A stretch of DNA of 64,000 bases from positions 992,001 to 1,056,000 of the forward strand of contig NHNY01000004.1 of the NCBI GenBank assembly GCA_002786065.1, written 5' to 3'. This DNA is from Microcyclospora pomicola. Lineage: Eukaryota > Ascomycota > Dothideomycetes > Capnodiales. Shown here piece after piece: positions 54,660 to 64,000 of this stretch (within the stretch, counting starts at the first letter, position 1; each line of letters starts with the position of its first letter). The translations under genes and the position numbers were made by a program. A model generated the notes under the pieces. That model was not told where the DNA came from, made no database searches, and saw only the letters and a list, made by a program, of their open reading frames with translations.

Positions 54660-57600
54660 GCGAGATAGGGGGAGTTCTCTCAAAAGCAGAATTTATGCAG
54701 CGCAGTGTAAAGATGGTCTGTGATAAAATCACAACATATCGTGCTCCTTGGTCCACGTTGGGATAGTATGTTCGTGGTCGTGCGATCTGAGCTCAATGCA
54801 TAGTCAACATAACATACCTTGAAGTCCTCAACTCACGTAGAACACAGCAAGGTTAGGAAGAATGCGTGCTAGAGCTCTACTCTTCTCAACAAGCGATAGA
54901 TCTGCAAAGTAGAGAATGTGCGGTCTGTGTGGGTCGCCCTCCATCTACCCGTCAACACCATTGTATCCTACCAAGGCTGCCTGGTGAGCAATAGGATCAT
55001 CCGTATATCCTCGCTACTTCCCAGCACCTCTCTAGGCGTATCGAGATATTGACGACACTCGAAGAGAGAGGAGATCAGTGCTATCGTCAAGAGTAGAAAG
55101 CTAGGGAATTGCGATCTGAACAAGTCCTACGTGGTACAGGAAAAGGATCAAGAAGTATCCCTTGTATCGCGAAGCGTGGACCGAGAAGGAGATCATGCTC
55201 TGGACATGACGAGGGGCGTTGATCGTGGAAGATGGCTTTGGCTGGCAAGGGTGGTATGGGCAATGGACCAGCGGTCACTTCTCTTCATCGTTGTTCTTTC
55301 TGCAGGTGCGGTCTTAACGGGTGAATGGTGTTCGCTTCTTCGTCGATGGCGCAGCCAGTGGTCTTGCGCTCTACATTGTACTGTACAGTGGTTGGGTCCA
55401 GATTTGAAGGAGACCGGCGGCGCACAGAGACAGCCTCAAAATAAGGGGGAGAGTACGCATTTCCGCCTCGAAACAAACGTAGGGACATCATAAGGACGAG
55501 CAGAACGTCCTGGACTGGGGAGCTGGAGGTACTGGAACCAGCTAGGTGGTTGTTGGTGCGATGCGATCGAAGCAGAGTGGACAGGAGTCGATCGTATCAA
55601 ACTCGTCAGACCGTACAGACCCGGCCGACTAACATCCGCGAAGAGAGCAGTCCGTTGTGGACAGACCTGCAGAACGCTAAGATACATCAAGCATGGACGT
55701 GCCGCTTGGAGTCGCAGCCAACAAGTATGTATGTACCCAAGCAGCTCGAGTCTAGCCTTCGAGTCTTCTCGTGCATATGCAGGCGTGAAGTACATGTCCA
55801 GAGGATTGCAGATCATCGTCCCGTGACAAGGTGCATATGCAAGACTGCTGCTGCATGTGTCCGGACATCCAGAACACACCGGGTAGAATCTGAGCCCCAC
55901 CCACCAACGTTGGCAGCCGTGCTGGCCCCCACGGGTGCGATTACGGTGCATTGGGAACGGGAGCTGTCTAGATCTTAAGAGGACGATGCATACCATGGAG
56001 ATCCGACCCTGCTTCTCTGGAAACGGCCGATCGATGGCGCCCGGACTTGCGCGAGGGCTGATTTGCTGCAACAGGCTTGAGAGGGAAGGCGGAGCCCCTT
56101 CTTCACCCCACATGGCTGCGATGAGAAGGAGTAGGCGTAATGGCGAACGTTGTAGCTGTGAGCTTATGCTGTCGTTGTTTTCTTAGCTGACACCCGCAAG
56201 ACCGCTGCCCACGTGCTGAAGACTGTAGTGTGCTGTAAAGTTCGGTAGCTGGATTGTCCACCCTTCGATCTGACGCGGGACATTGGTGCCCAGAAGTGGA
56301 TGGCTGTTTCATGAGCAGCAACAGATGCCCATTGTGCCTGAATTAGCTGAATTCTTGTCGCAAAGTGTCCGCAAGACTAGGGGGTTCTACTAGAGTGGAC
56401 GCATGCAATGCGGTACATCGGGTCCATACCTCCGATCGGAACAGCTGCATCGCATGATGCGATTGTTGACATGCTCGCATGTGGTGAGCCTGTGCCTCTG
56501 GCATGCATTGGTAGCACACTCAGCAGAACCTCGGCACTTATTCTTCCCAGCTAATGGATGAGACTGGTATCTGCACCCCAACAGGCTACACCGCAGTGTA
56601 GGCTGAAAGTGGGTCTAGGACATGACAGTCAGCCCGGCAAGACCCATGCCATGGCTCCCTAGAACATGCAAGGATCAAATTGTTCGTCGTCCAATACGTT
56701 ACGCTAACACGACTAATCATCGCGCCTGTAGGCTTACGGCATCCCGAGGAAATTGGTACGTCACCTGAACTCAGTTCTCTCCCATGCATGGGCAATGTGT
56801 AGCGGGCCATCCACAATGCCTTCGACGGTACCTGACGCCCGTGTTTCGCAGTCGACAGTCAATGGTACCAGTGCACAGACTGCCCGTAGGCCAACGTGAT
56901 ACGGTCACACCAGACGGTGCACTCGCTTCCATCGCACGATGAAGTCAGCGCGCCTCACTCCAAGGTCTTTCGACATGTGACCAAGGAGAATACTTGTCGC
57001 CATAGCGCTGCGCACGGTTCTTACTGTCGCACTGTCCAGAAACGTGCACTCCCGCATGCAGCTATCCACGGATTGCACTTTGCAGAAAGTGACAGCTCGC
57101 GTTGCAATAGTATGACGCACCACCAGGATCCAGGCCAGGAGGTCACCCTCCGTCAGTAATGGAAGAGGGTTTGGTTCAGGTGTTCGTGGGTTGATGATCT
57201 TGCAACATGATGAGTTGTTTCACCTTCTGGAGAGATTCGTGCGTTCTGGTTTGGTCGCGAGCCAGACATATTGCAGTACAAAGCGCTTGTGCAATTCGGG
57301 GTGGGAATGTTCTTGAAGGAGCATTCTCTTCAAGCGCGTTCCTCGACCCGAGAATTTTGCGCATCTGCATCGACCACGCTGCATCGTGAGATCGAGATCC
57401 TAGGTGTCTTCTCGCAAAGATGTGGTCCGTGCCTGAACAAATGAAATGCGAGTGCTGGAGCTGGCCAGAGTCACTCCACGCTGCACGCATCTCTACTTCG
57501 CAAGACCTAAACACGGAAAGAACATTGTCCAACTGCCCAATGGCAGACGAGCATGAGCCAGTAAATTTGGCTTGCGGATTGAGTTGAGCTATGGCGGACA

Positions 57601-60450
57601 CTTTGATCATTGCGTACGTGCATGAACTAGGGAAGCGTCCGTTTCCAACGATGCCGTAGTCGATATGATCTTGGATGTGTATGGGCGAGGTCGTATAGCT
57701 GGCATGTGCCAGTGCAATCATTCCAATGACGCTTAGAATAAGATGCCCGTCGTGGACGCAAGTTCGGGCAGCTACCTGCTTCAGTACTGACAGCTGCGGA
57801 AACCATCGTTCCACGAGCAAGCCACGCTACATGTGGTATGGTGTCCGGATGAAACGACAGAACCAGACATGACCAAAGCACCATTCGCTGACCGTCTTTC
57901 GAGCTCGTCACAGCGCTCGCGTGGGCCTGCAGCCTTTCGCTCATGACTTCGTTCTATGGATCGAAATGTGCAAAAGACTTCGAACGAGGCGCCTAGCGTG
58001 GGCGATCGGACCGCTGCTTTGGCGGGCACGAGATGGGCTTGGACATGCCATTGTCCGGACGCCAGCCGGGGATTTGTTAGCTCAGGCCGCGGAAGGTGAG
58101 AGGCGGCATGATGGTGATGGCAAGCCAACACTTTTACCATGTCAGAATGACGGTCAAGTGATTGTCTGGCTGCGATGCTGTTCCACGAAGCGATTGATGT
58201 TAACAAGGAGCTGGACACAAGTACGGAGAACGTATAGCGCAGCTGCACTGTCGTTGCTGATGTTGAATCAGGACAAGCAGTCTCCTCATCCGAAGTATTA
58301 AGGTAAGGTGCGAAGGTGGTGATATGATCATACCCAAATCACCGAGCAGCAATTAAGCTGTTCGTCGGGCGTCGGGCATGTCGGGCCCGCGGTCATCACC
58401 AGGCGCTGCTATTGTGAGTATGGATGAGTTTCACAGTAGTGACGCCGGGATGATTGCTGTGGCGTTCCAAGGGCTGTGGGTTTAACTCGGAGGATGTGAT
58501 GGAAGGATTTCGGTCATGGAGGTCTAGATCGCTGCCGGCGGAAGAGATGGAAGTCCTGCACGGGCGGCGGGTGGTCGACGCATTGGCCGCTCCAGCCGCG
58601 GCCATTCCCGTCATCACATCGTCGCTGTGGCCCGGGTCCAGTGGTAATCATCTACCTGATTGCGATTCGACCCCCCGTTCTAACCGAGGATGAGATTCCA
58701 GATCTGCAGTGCGTCCGTCGAGGCCATGGCCGAGGACGCTGATGGAACCTTGGACCCAAGCTGGATGGATGTCGACGAACCTGGTACACGTCGCCACCCG
58801 GGGACGTTGGGACGCGCAGCACGACAATCATGCTAAAGTTAGAGCCGAGTAAGGGTCAAAGTCTGTTCCTTGCTGCTGGCCTGCCGCACCTGGCAGATGG
58901 ACGGGTCTGCAGCAGTATGGTCCTGGCCGCGCTAGCAGATCGAAGCCACGCAATTCTTTATTGGTCGCAGAGCCTTTCGAGGCCGCGGGCAATCGCGCAA
59001 GGTCATTTGTTGAGAGCGAGGATATGGCAGAAGCGAAGGCACAGGCAGCCGCAGCTCACTGGAAGATACGTCTCCGACGTCCTGCATTGCAGGAGGCCGC
59101 AGCCTGCGTCAAGAGCTGTCTGTGCCCCGGCATACCACTTGACATACCCTGCCGATGATTGACCGCTAAGAGCCGTGGTCAAGTCGTATCCCAAAGTCAA
59201 AATGAAGCCTCGCCATGCAACGCAATAGTCTCGATTGCGTCGCAGGTACGCAGCAGATCACTGGGCCAGACAGAGTTGCGGCAGCTCGGAAGCCAACCAG
59301 CACTACCATCAGCACTCCACCAAGGTACAGTTGACGATAGATATATTGATTCATTGATACTTGACGCGTGCAGGCATGATCCCAACGCGCCTGATTGCTG
59401 GAGATCTTGCTCTCGCATTACCTCTCCCGTCAGCTGGACGAAGGCTGCCTACATAACCCGACTCAGTCGAGCTCTGATTTGTGATTGAGCTGGTCAAAGA
59501 GGGCTGCGCTTCGGGCCGGATACGTGCTGTAGACCTGCCCGTTGGGATCCGCAGACAACAATAATACAAATCCTCGAGTGCGTCCGGACGAGACTTCCGA
59601 GTACCGCATACCCTGTCGATCGATTCGCCGTTTGATCATATTGGGGCCCCTACCGCACTGCACTCTGTACCATCGCTCTATGGAGACTGGAGCGGCCGCT
59701 GCCTCGAGCTTTCGTCGTTCCATCCAGCTCAGCGCTCTGTACGGGGCAGGGTCGCAGCAACACGCATGCACTAGACCTGGCCTGCCTCGGCCAAAATCCT
59801 GTCGGCATGATCAGGATGCCAGTAGTGCCACTGCACGCTAGAACCTCATCTCCCAACCTCGAGCCACACGAACACGCTCACATGCTTGCCCGCACGCACA
59901 TACACCCTCTCTCACACACAGCTACGAAGGAGGATGCACTGACCCACCGCCGCACTCAAGATGTGGTTGACACTCGGCGAAGAATTGGGCGCGACGGCAG
60001 ACTAGCCCTTCGCATAGGCGCATGTCCTCATCGATAGCCCCCTCCCCTCCCTGTTCGTCTCCTGCACCAGCGCACACATCATCACATTTGCCCAATGTCG
60101 TCGGCCGGATTGAGCAGTGCGTGTCCCGCACCACGTCTGACGGAATACTGTATCTGTTGCTGCCGTACGGCCACCACTACTACTGCGTCCAGCAGATCCA
60201 GTGCCGTCCAGGCGTGTGCGGTAGCGTCGACAAATCGTAGTCCCGTCGTCCCTCGCGCCCTCGACCGCCCGTGGCCGCACCAGAGTTGCTGCTGTTATGA
60301 TTTCTCACGCATCCCCACTGATCACTCTCGTCGTCCCCATCCCTTCCACGACTCTGCCCGGGCCTGGCTGCCTGGCACATCGACCGTCCCGCCAACACTC
60401 GGGAGCTACCTGACCCCCGACTCGTTCGGCCGACCGTCCCGTAGTCGCTG

Positions 60451-60579
60451 ATGATCGGTGGAGCCCGCCTTGCCCTTTCTCGTGCTCTCTACTCGTTCAG
60501 CATCCGACTCGACTCGCCTGTTGCTCAACTCTATCTGTCCAAGCTTGAGACCCCCGAACTCAGTCGCTTTTATGCTTAA
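60451..60579 (+). other. Upstream ORF 1 in the probable RYP1 leader
   Basis: ATG at 60451 opens 42 codons (MIGGARLALSRALYSFSIRL at the start) and ends at TAA 60577-60579. It matters only if the RYP1 transcript begins upstream of it, which cannot be seen here. Confidence 0.35.
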
Positions 60580-60886
60580 CCGTGGGGTCGTCCGTGTCGT
60601 CAACCTCTCCATCGTGCACGACCTCGTCTTCACCCCAATTCGCCTGCCCGCCGACTACATGCACGCTCGGGATATACTTCTGCTCACACCCGCCTCCTGC
60701 AAACCTTCGCGCATCCTGAAACTCCTCGCAACTCCCCTCCCGGCCCCTGTCCTTTTGATTGACTTTCCACGCCTGCCAGGTACCACTTCTCCCGTGAAGC
60801 TTTATTCTACGCGTCCGACGTCGACGACTTTATCGACATTGTCCACGCAACATTCCACCCCGGCATCTGCTTGGCCTCCACCTTGA
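60572..60886 (+). other. Upstream ORF 2 in the probable RYP1 leader
   Basis: ATG at 60572 overlaps the end of upstream ORF 1 in another frame and opens 104 codons (MLNRGVVRVVNLSIVHDLVF at the start), ending 310 bases before the RYP1 start. The C-terminal part is S/T/P-rich like translated C/T-rich leader, so I do not think it is a separate gene. Confidence 0.3.
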
Positions 60887-61195
60887 ATCATCCTTGTAGC
60901 ACGCGCACGCACTGGACACGGACCAGGACGACGAAATCGCGGCTTTGTTGACGATACCGAGCAAGATTCGCGCTGCACCACAAGACGCGCTTGCTGGACA
61001 ACACACCACTTCCCCCAGACCATCGCGACCACGCAAACGTGATCACCCCGGCGACAACGACGACCGCAATCGATCTGGCTTCTGCTGACTTGCTCGAACT
61101 CGTGCTTGGTGTGTGACATCGTCCGGTCGCAGCAGAGACGATCTTATTGCGCACTTTAAGTCTGTGATCGCGAAGGCGATCCACTAACCCGCAAT

Positions 61196-62824
61196 ATGAG
61201 CTCCGGTGGCGCAGGACCGCTGGTACCTACCTTCCATGGATTCGTCCACAACAGCATGGACGGCCTCGTCCTGTTCGAGGCATGTCTCAGCGGCAAATTG
61301 CATCACGTTCCCCGCAGGCCGCACGACAGAGAACGGAGCTCGCTCATCAAGAGCGGCAGCATCTTCATCTACGAAGAGAATGCGTCCGGCATCAAGCGAT
61401 GGACGGATGGTGTCGCATGGAGCCCGAGTCGAATCTTGGGCAACTTTCTCATCTATCGCGAACTGGAAAAGCCCTTCCCGCCCGGTGAGAAGAAGCGGGC
61501 GATGAAACGGAAGCGGGCCAGTCTACCTGGAGAGCCGTACCCCCGACGCGACTCAGACGACAACGAACCCAGCGAGCTCCCGACCCCGCTGAGCCCACCC
61601 GAGCCGACGGTGGGAGGCGAGGTCAAGCCTGAAGTGCCTGGTAATGAACAGGACAAGGAGCTTGAGCGGTCGTTGATCGGGTCGTTAGTCGACTCGTACG
61701 GCTTCCGGCCAGATGGCCTGGTCAAGAAGACCATGAGCATCTCGGTGAACGGCATCTCACATCATATGGTCTCATACTACAAAGTCGATGACGTGAAGAA
61801 CAATGCCCTCCCACGACCCGCATCCGACCACCGACTACAGAACATCTCCATCCGCCCAGAGCTTTATCTCAAGCAGAACTTCCGCGCGCCTGTAGAGGAG
61901 TCTGAAGCCTACGCCATCGATGGCCACATGCATGCTCATCCTCAGATGATGTATCCGGGCATGCCTCCCGGCGCATATGGGGTGCGACCGGGGCAATATT
62001 TCGGTGGCCAAGCTTACCAAATGTACGGAATGCCAGCGACTTCAGGCAACATGTACGCGACTCAACCTGCTACAGCTTGGCCGACGCAATCCAGTCCCAC
62101 CGCGGCACCATACGGAGGCCATCAAGGCTACAGCCAGCCTTATGCGTCTGGCTATCACAAAAGCGAGTCAAGCCAGCTTGGGGCTACGCCAGTAAAGACC
62201 GAATCATCTCAGGCCTCGGCACAGTCTACCGGCTACGGTAATCAGTATGCGACCAGTTACGGGGCAATGCAGCGACATGGCTCACAAAGCGCGCCAAGCA
62301 TGGTCCCATCGGGTTACCAGACACCCATCCAGCAATCATCTTCTACTTTTGGTCCTACGGCTGCTGGTCCGGGAAGACAATCATCATATGGTGGCAATCC
62401 CACGAACGGTCCGTCCTCAAACGGTCAACCACAGCAGATGTACTCTGGCACTCCATCACAACAACCTTATGCTGTCCGCTCGCCTTCTTCAGGCTACGGT
62501 ATGCAAAGCGGTTCACAAAGTGCTGTTGCCCAATCACCTCACGCGAGCGTCAAGAGTCCACACTCTGCAAGCCACTCAACAGCAGGTGGCTCTAGCGATG
62601 CCAACCCTCAAATGTCGTATAGATCAGGACCGTACGGTGCACCCCCCGCGCCGCAGTCCGCTCATCAGGGAAGCGACATCAATGGACTTGGAATCAGTAG
62701 CCATGGCAGCTACTCATCTCAGTCAGGAGGTGGACAAGGCTACAGCGGCTATGGCCCCAGCCACACTTACAGAGCTGTGGCAGAAGTGGGTAGCGGACAG
62801 CCTGGCGCTCAGTATGCACAATAG
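61196..62824 (+). CDS. RYP1: WOPR-domain master transcription factor (Ryp1/Wor1/Sge1, Gti1/Pac2 family)
   Basis: One exon, 542 aa. The bipartite WOPR DNA-binding domain is complete: WOPRa at about residues 8-100 (TFHGFVHNSMDGLVLFEACL, SSLIKSGSIFIYEENASGIK, RWTDGVAWSPSRILGNFLIY) and WOPRb at about 165-235 (LVKKTMSISVNGISHHMVSY, then PELYLKQNFRAPVEESEAY). They are joined by a variable Pro/Ser-rich linker. The rest (about 240-542) is Q/G/S/Y/P-rich, with prion-like composition, as in other members. Wor1 (Candida white-opaque switching), Ryp1 (Histoplasma yeast phase) and Sge1 (Fusarium effector expression) are homologues, so this is probably a regulator of morphology, host interaction or secondary metabolism. 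Filamentous ascomycetes also carry the paralogue Pac2; the LVKKT..VNGI..HHMVSY region and glutamine-rich tail fit Ryp1 better. Confidence 0.95.
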   Translation: MSSGGAGPLVPTFHGFVHNSMDGLVLFEACLSGKLHHVPRRPHDRERSSLIKSGSIFIYEENASGIKRWTDGVAWSPSRILGNFLIYRELEKPFPPGEKKRAMKRKRASLPGEPYPRRDSDDNEPSELPTPLSPPEPTVGGEVKPEVPGNEQDKELERSLIGSLVDSYGFRPDGLVKKTMSISVNGISHHMVSYYKVDDVKNNALPRPASDHRLQNISIRPELYLKQNFRAPVEESEAYAIDGHMHAHPQMMYPGMPPGAYGVRPGQYFGGQAYQMYGMPATSGNMYATQPATAWPTQSSPTAAPYGGHQGYSQPYASGYHKSESSQLGATPVKTESSQASAQSTGYGNQYATSYGAMQRHGSQSAPSMVPSGYQTPIQQSSSTFGPTAAGPGRQSSYGGNPTNGPSSNGQPQQMYSGTPSQQPYAVRSPSSGYGMQSGSQSAVAQSPHASVKSPHSASHSTAGGSSDANPQMSYRSGPYGAPPAPQSAHQGSDINGLGISSHGSYSSQSGGGQGYSGYGPSHTYRAVAEVGSGQPGAQYAQ

Positions 62825-64000
62825 CAGAGCGGTGCTGACGTGTCGGTTGACGTGAGTTTCCACGAGCCGAACTCGTTCCAGAAAGACACCAAAGAGCCGT
62901 CCATCTTGGACAATTGCGTAACCGTTCCCATGGAGGACGTTCCTCCCAGCCGAATTCCGTCTGGGTTTCAAGAGCAATTGATCTTATAAGACATTGTATT
63001 GAACCCGTCCACGATGACGGAGCTGCCATGAGCCAGAGTTTCCAAACTCGATAGGTCACGAAGTTGCACGCCGCGGAAATAAGCAAGGAGATCGCTGTGT
63101 ATGTTGTACAGAACGCGGAAGGTGAATATACGACAGTCGCTTGACGATATCAGGAAGGAGGAAGATAAAGATGGAATCGCCGATGATTCGGGAAACGAGG
63201 CTAGGGTTTGCGAGGCGGTATGCCATACACTTGCCCGACCCACCCTTTTACTGCCCTCGCTTGCAGGCGTACCCAGTAATTACGCAGACCACCAGAGTTG
63301 GCTGTATCGCAGTGTTCGCTTCGTCTGCTTGAGGTCGAGACCACATACGATGGATGTAGAACGCCGACCACTGTACATAAAACGTATACCCCTCACCTGT
63401 TGGTATTTCCCACTTCCAATGATAAGCATTGCTCAAACCGTCCCACGAACCGTGTTCACATCTTACCTAACTGATCGTCATCACCATCACAACCATGCAA
63501 ACCATGAACAGCATCCCAGTCTCGTCCGAGCAAACTCTCGCTCCTTGATCTCCAAAAAGCTTGAGCAGCATTGACTCTAACGCGGACCGTCGCGGCTGCA
63601 GCCTTACTTTTGGCTTGCCGCGACGTGCGTGCGGGTTCAGCCTCATGCCTGTACATTAGTGCGGAGTGCATCGCTTTTAAAGTTCCAACCTCGGGCTCTC
63701 ATCCATGAATGGGTGAACATTTGTGAAGCTGGGCATTCGGTGCATGTTGCCTAGAGCTATTGTATCTCATCCCTCGATCTTGTTCACAGATATAAACATA
63801 AGTGGTCTACCTTTGAGTGCGTGCTTCAATCACGTGTCACCAGTTCAGGAGAGCCGGGCCAACTTTTCCACCACCTGGAAGCGCGACGGCTGTCACGATG
63901 TCATCTGTATGATAAGATAAATCAAAGCAGAAAGAAAGGCTATCACTCCCGGCATTTGCATCTGGACTCCTGACACCACGATCCACGATATACGAAGCCA
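62825..64000. other. 3' region of RYP1 to the window end
   Basis: About 1.2 kb with no recognisable gene. A TTAAAGTTC word at 63677-63685 is close to the WOPR-binding consensus. AT content rises toward 63.4-63.9 kb. Confidence 0.5.

Larger units (their letters stand above)
54660..61195. other. 6.5-kb region without a convincing protein gene, upstream of the WOPR regulator
   Basis: This is the largest gene-free stretch in the window. It is not obviously AT-rich or repeat-derived. Several frames of 100-225 codons exist but overlap each other, often lack an ATG and show no domain or protein-like composition. From about 59.8 kb the plus strand becomes C/T-rich, consistent with a long transcribed leader of the downstream regulator. 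Large 5' regions with complex control are known for WOR1 in Candida. Non-coding RNA genes cannot be excluded by eye. Confidence 0.6.

Noticed and set aside
53721-54683. Long minus-strand frame opposite the last CBC1 exon (320 codons)
   Set aside because: The sense frame is the conserved cap-binding subunit; the antisense product has no recognisable content.
55436-56113. Minus-strand frame of 225 codons beginning with ATG in the long intergenic region
   Set aside because: Composition is unlike a globular protein, overlapping frames exist on the other strand, and no domain or intron signals support it. RNA data could revive it.
57176-57820. Minus-strand frame of 214 codons in the long intergenic region
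   Set aside because: It opens with TTG rather than ATG and shows no recognisable domain.
54660-60450. Possibility that the gene-free stretch is a degenerate transposon or RIP-altered repeat
   Set aside because: I see no terminal repeats, target-site duplications, transposase-like frames or strong AT bias. By eye it looks like unique sequence.
1-64000. tRNA, rRNA or CRISPR features
   Set aside because: I looked for B-box-like GGTTCGA sequences with paired arms, rRNA-like blocks and spaced direct repeats and found none that held up by eye.

Overview
The window looks like a chromosomal segment of a filamentous ascomycete (Pezizomycotina; Dothideomycetes is my best guess, held loosely). The basis is: protein-coding genes split by short introns (about 49-290 nt, mostly 50-100) with GT..AG ends and CTRAC-like branch points; intergenic regions of about 0.3-2 kb; and a gene set typical of such fungi (WOPR-family regulator, RFX factor, Smp3, sucrose/maltose symporter of the Sut1 type, DUF3431 protein, WSC-like mucin receptors). 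I could support 21 protein-coding loci. I recognised no tRNA, rRNA, transposon, virus-like element or CRISPR array.

Layout. 1-4.2 kb: 3' part of CTR9 (Paf1 complex) and a mitochondrial hydroxyacyl-thioester dehydratase. 4.8-8.6 kb: two related mucin-like single-pass membrane proteins in tandem on the minus strand, the first carrying an in-frame stop. 10.7-16 kb: RFX-type transcription factor and GPI mannosyltransferase IV (SMP3). 16.9-22.3 kb: SKP1, RPL33 (minus) and glucose-6-phosphate dehydrogenase (plus), the last two head to head. 23.5-29.5 kb: a GPH/MFS disaccharide symporter and a transporter-like/DUF3431 fusion. 30.5-37.1 kb: PH-LRR protein and CorA-type Mg2+ channel. 38.1-41.6 kb: SPC1, RBX1 and a PNRC/Edc1-like decapping activator. 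42-49.5 kb: BRX1 and INO80, head to head. 50.9-54.7 kb: BUD31 and the large cap-binding subunit, head to head with only 270 bp between start codons. 54.7-61.2 kb: a 6.5-kb stretch with no convincing protein gene, ending in the WOPR regulator RYP1/WOR1/SGE1 (61.2-62.8 kb).

Most genes are housekeeping and many lie in divergent pairs, so the shared 5' regions are the main regulatory real estate. Several act in mRNA and chromatin biology (CTR9, INO80, BUD31, CBC1, decapping activator), and two are subunits of the same SCF ubiquitin ligase (SKP1, RBX1). I did not find a clear new multi-gene system. The most unusual items are the mucin-like gene pair with its broken copy and paired TTGAC..GTCAA palindromes upstream, the transporter-DUF3431 fusion, the very long RYP1 upstream region with upstream ORFs, the stopless 63-nt intron in SMP3, and an island of telomere-like and phased TTGAC motifs between INO80 and BUD31.
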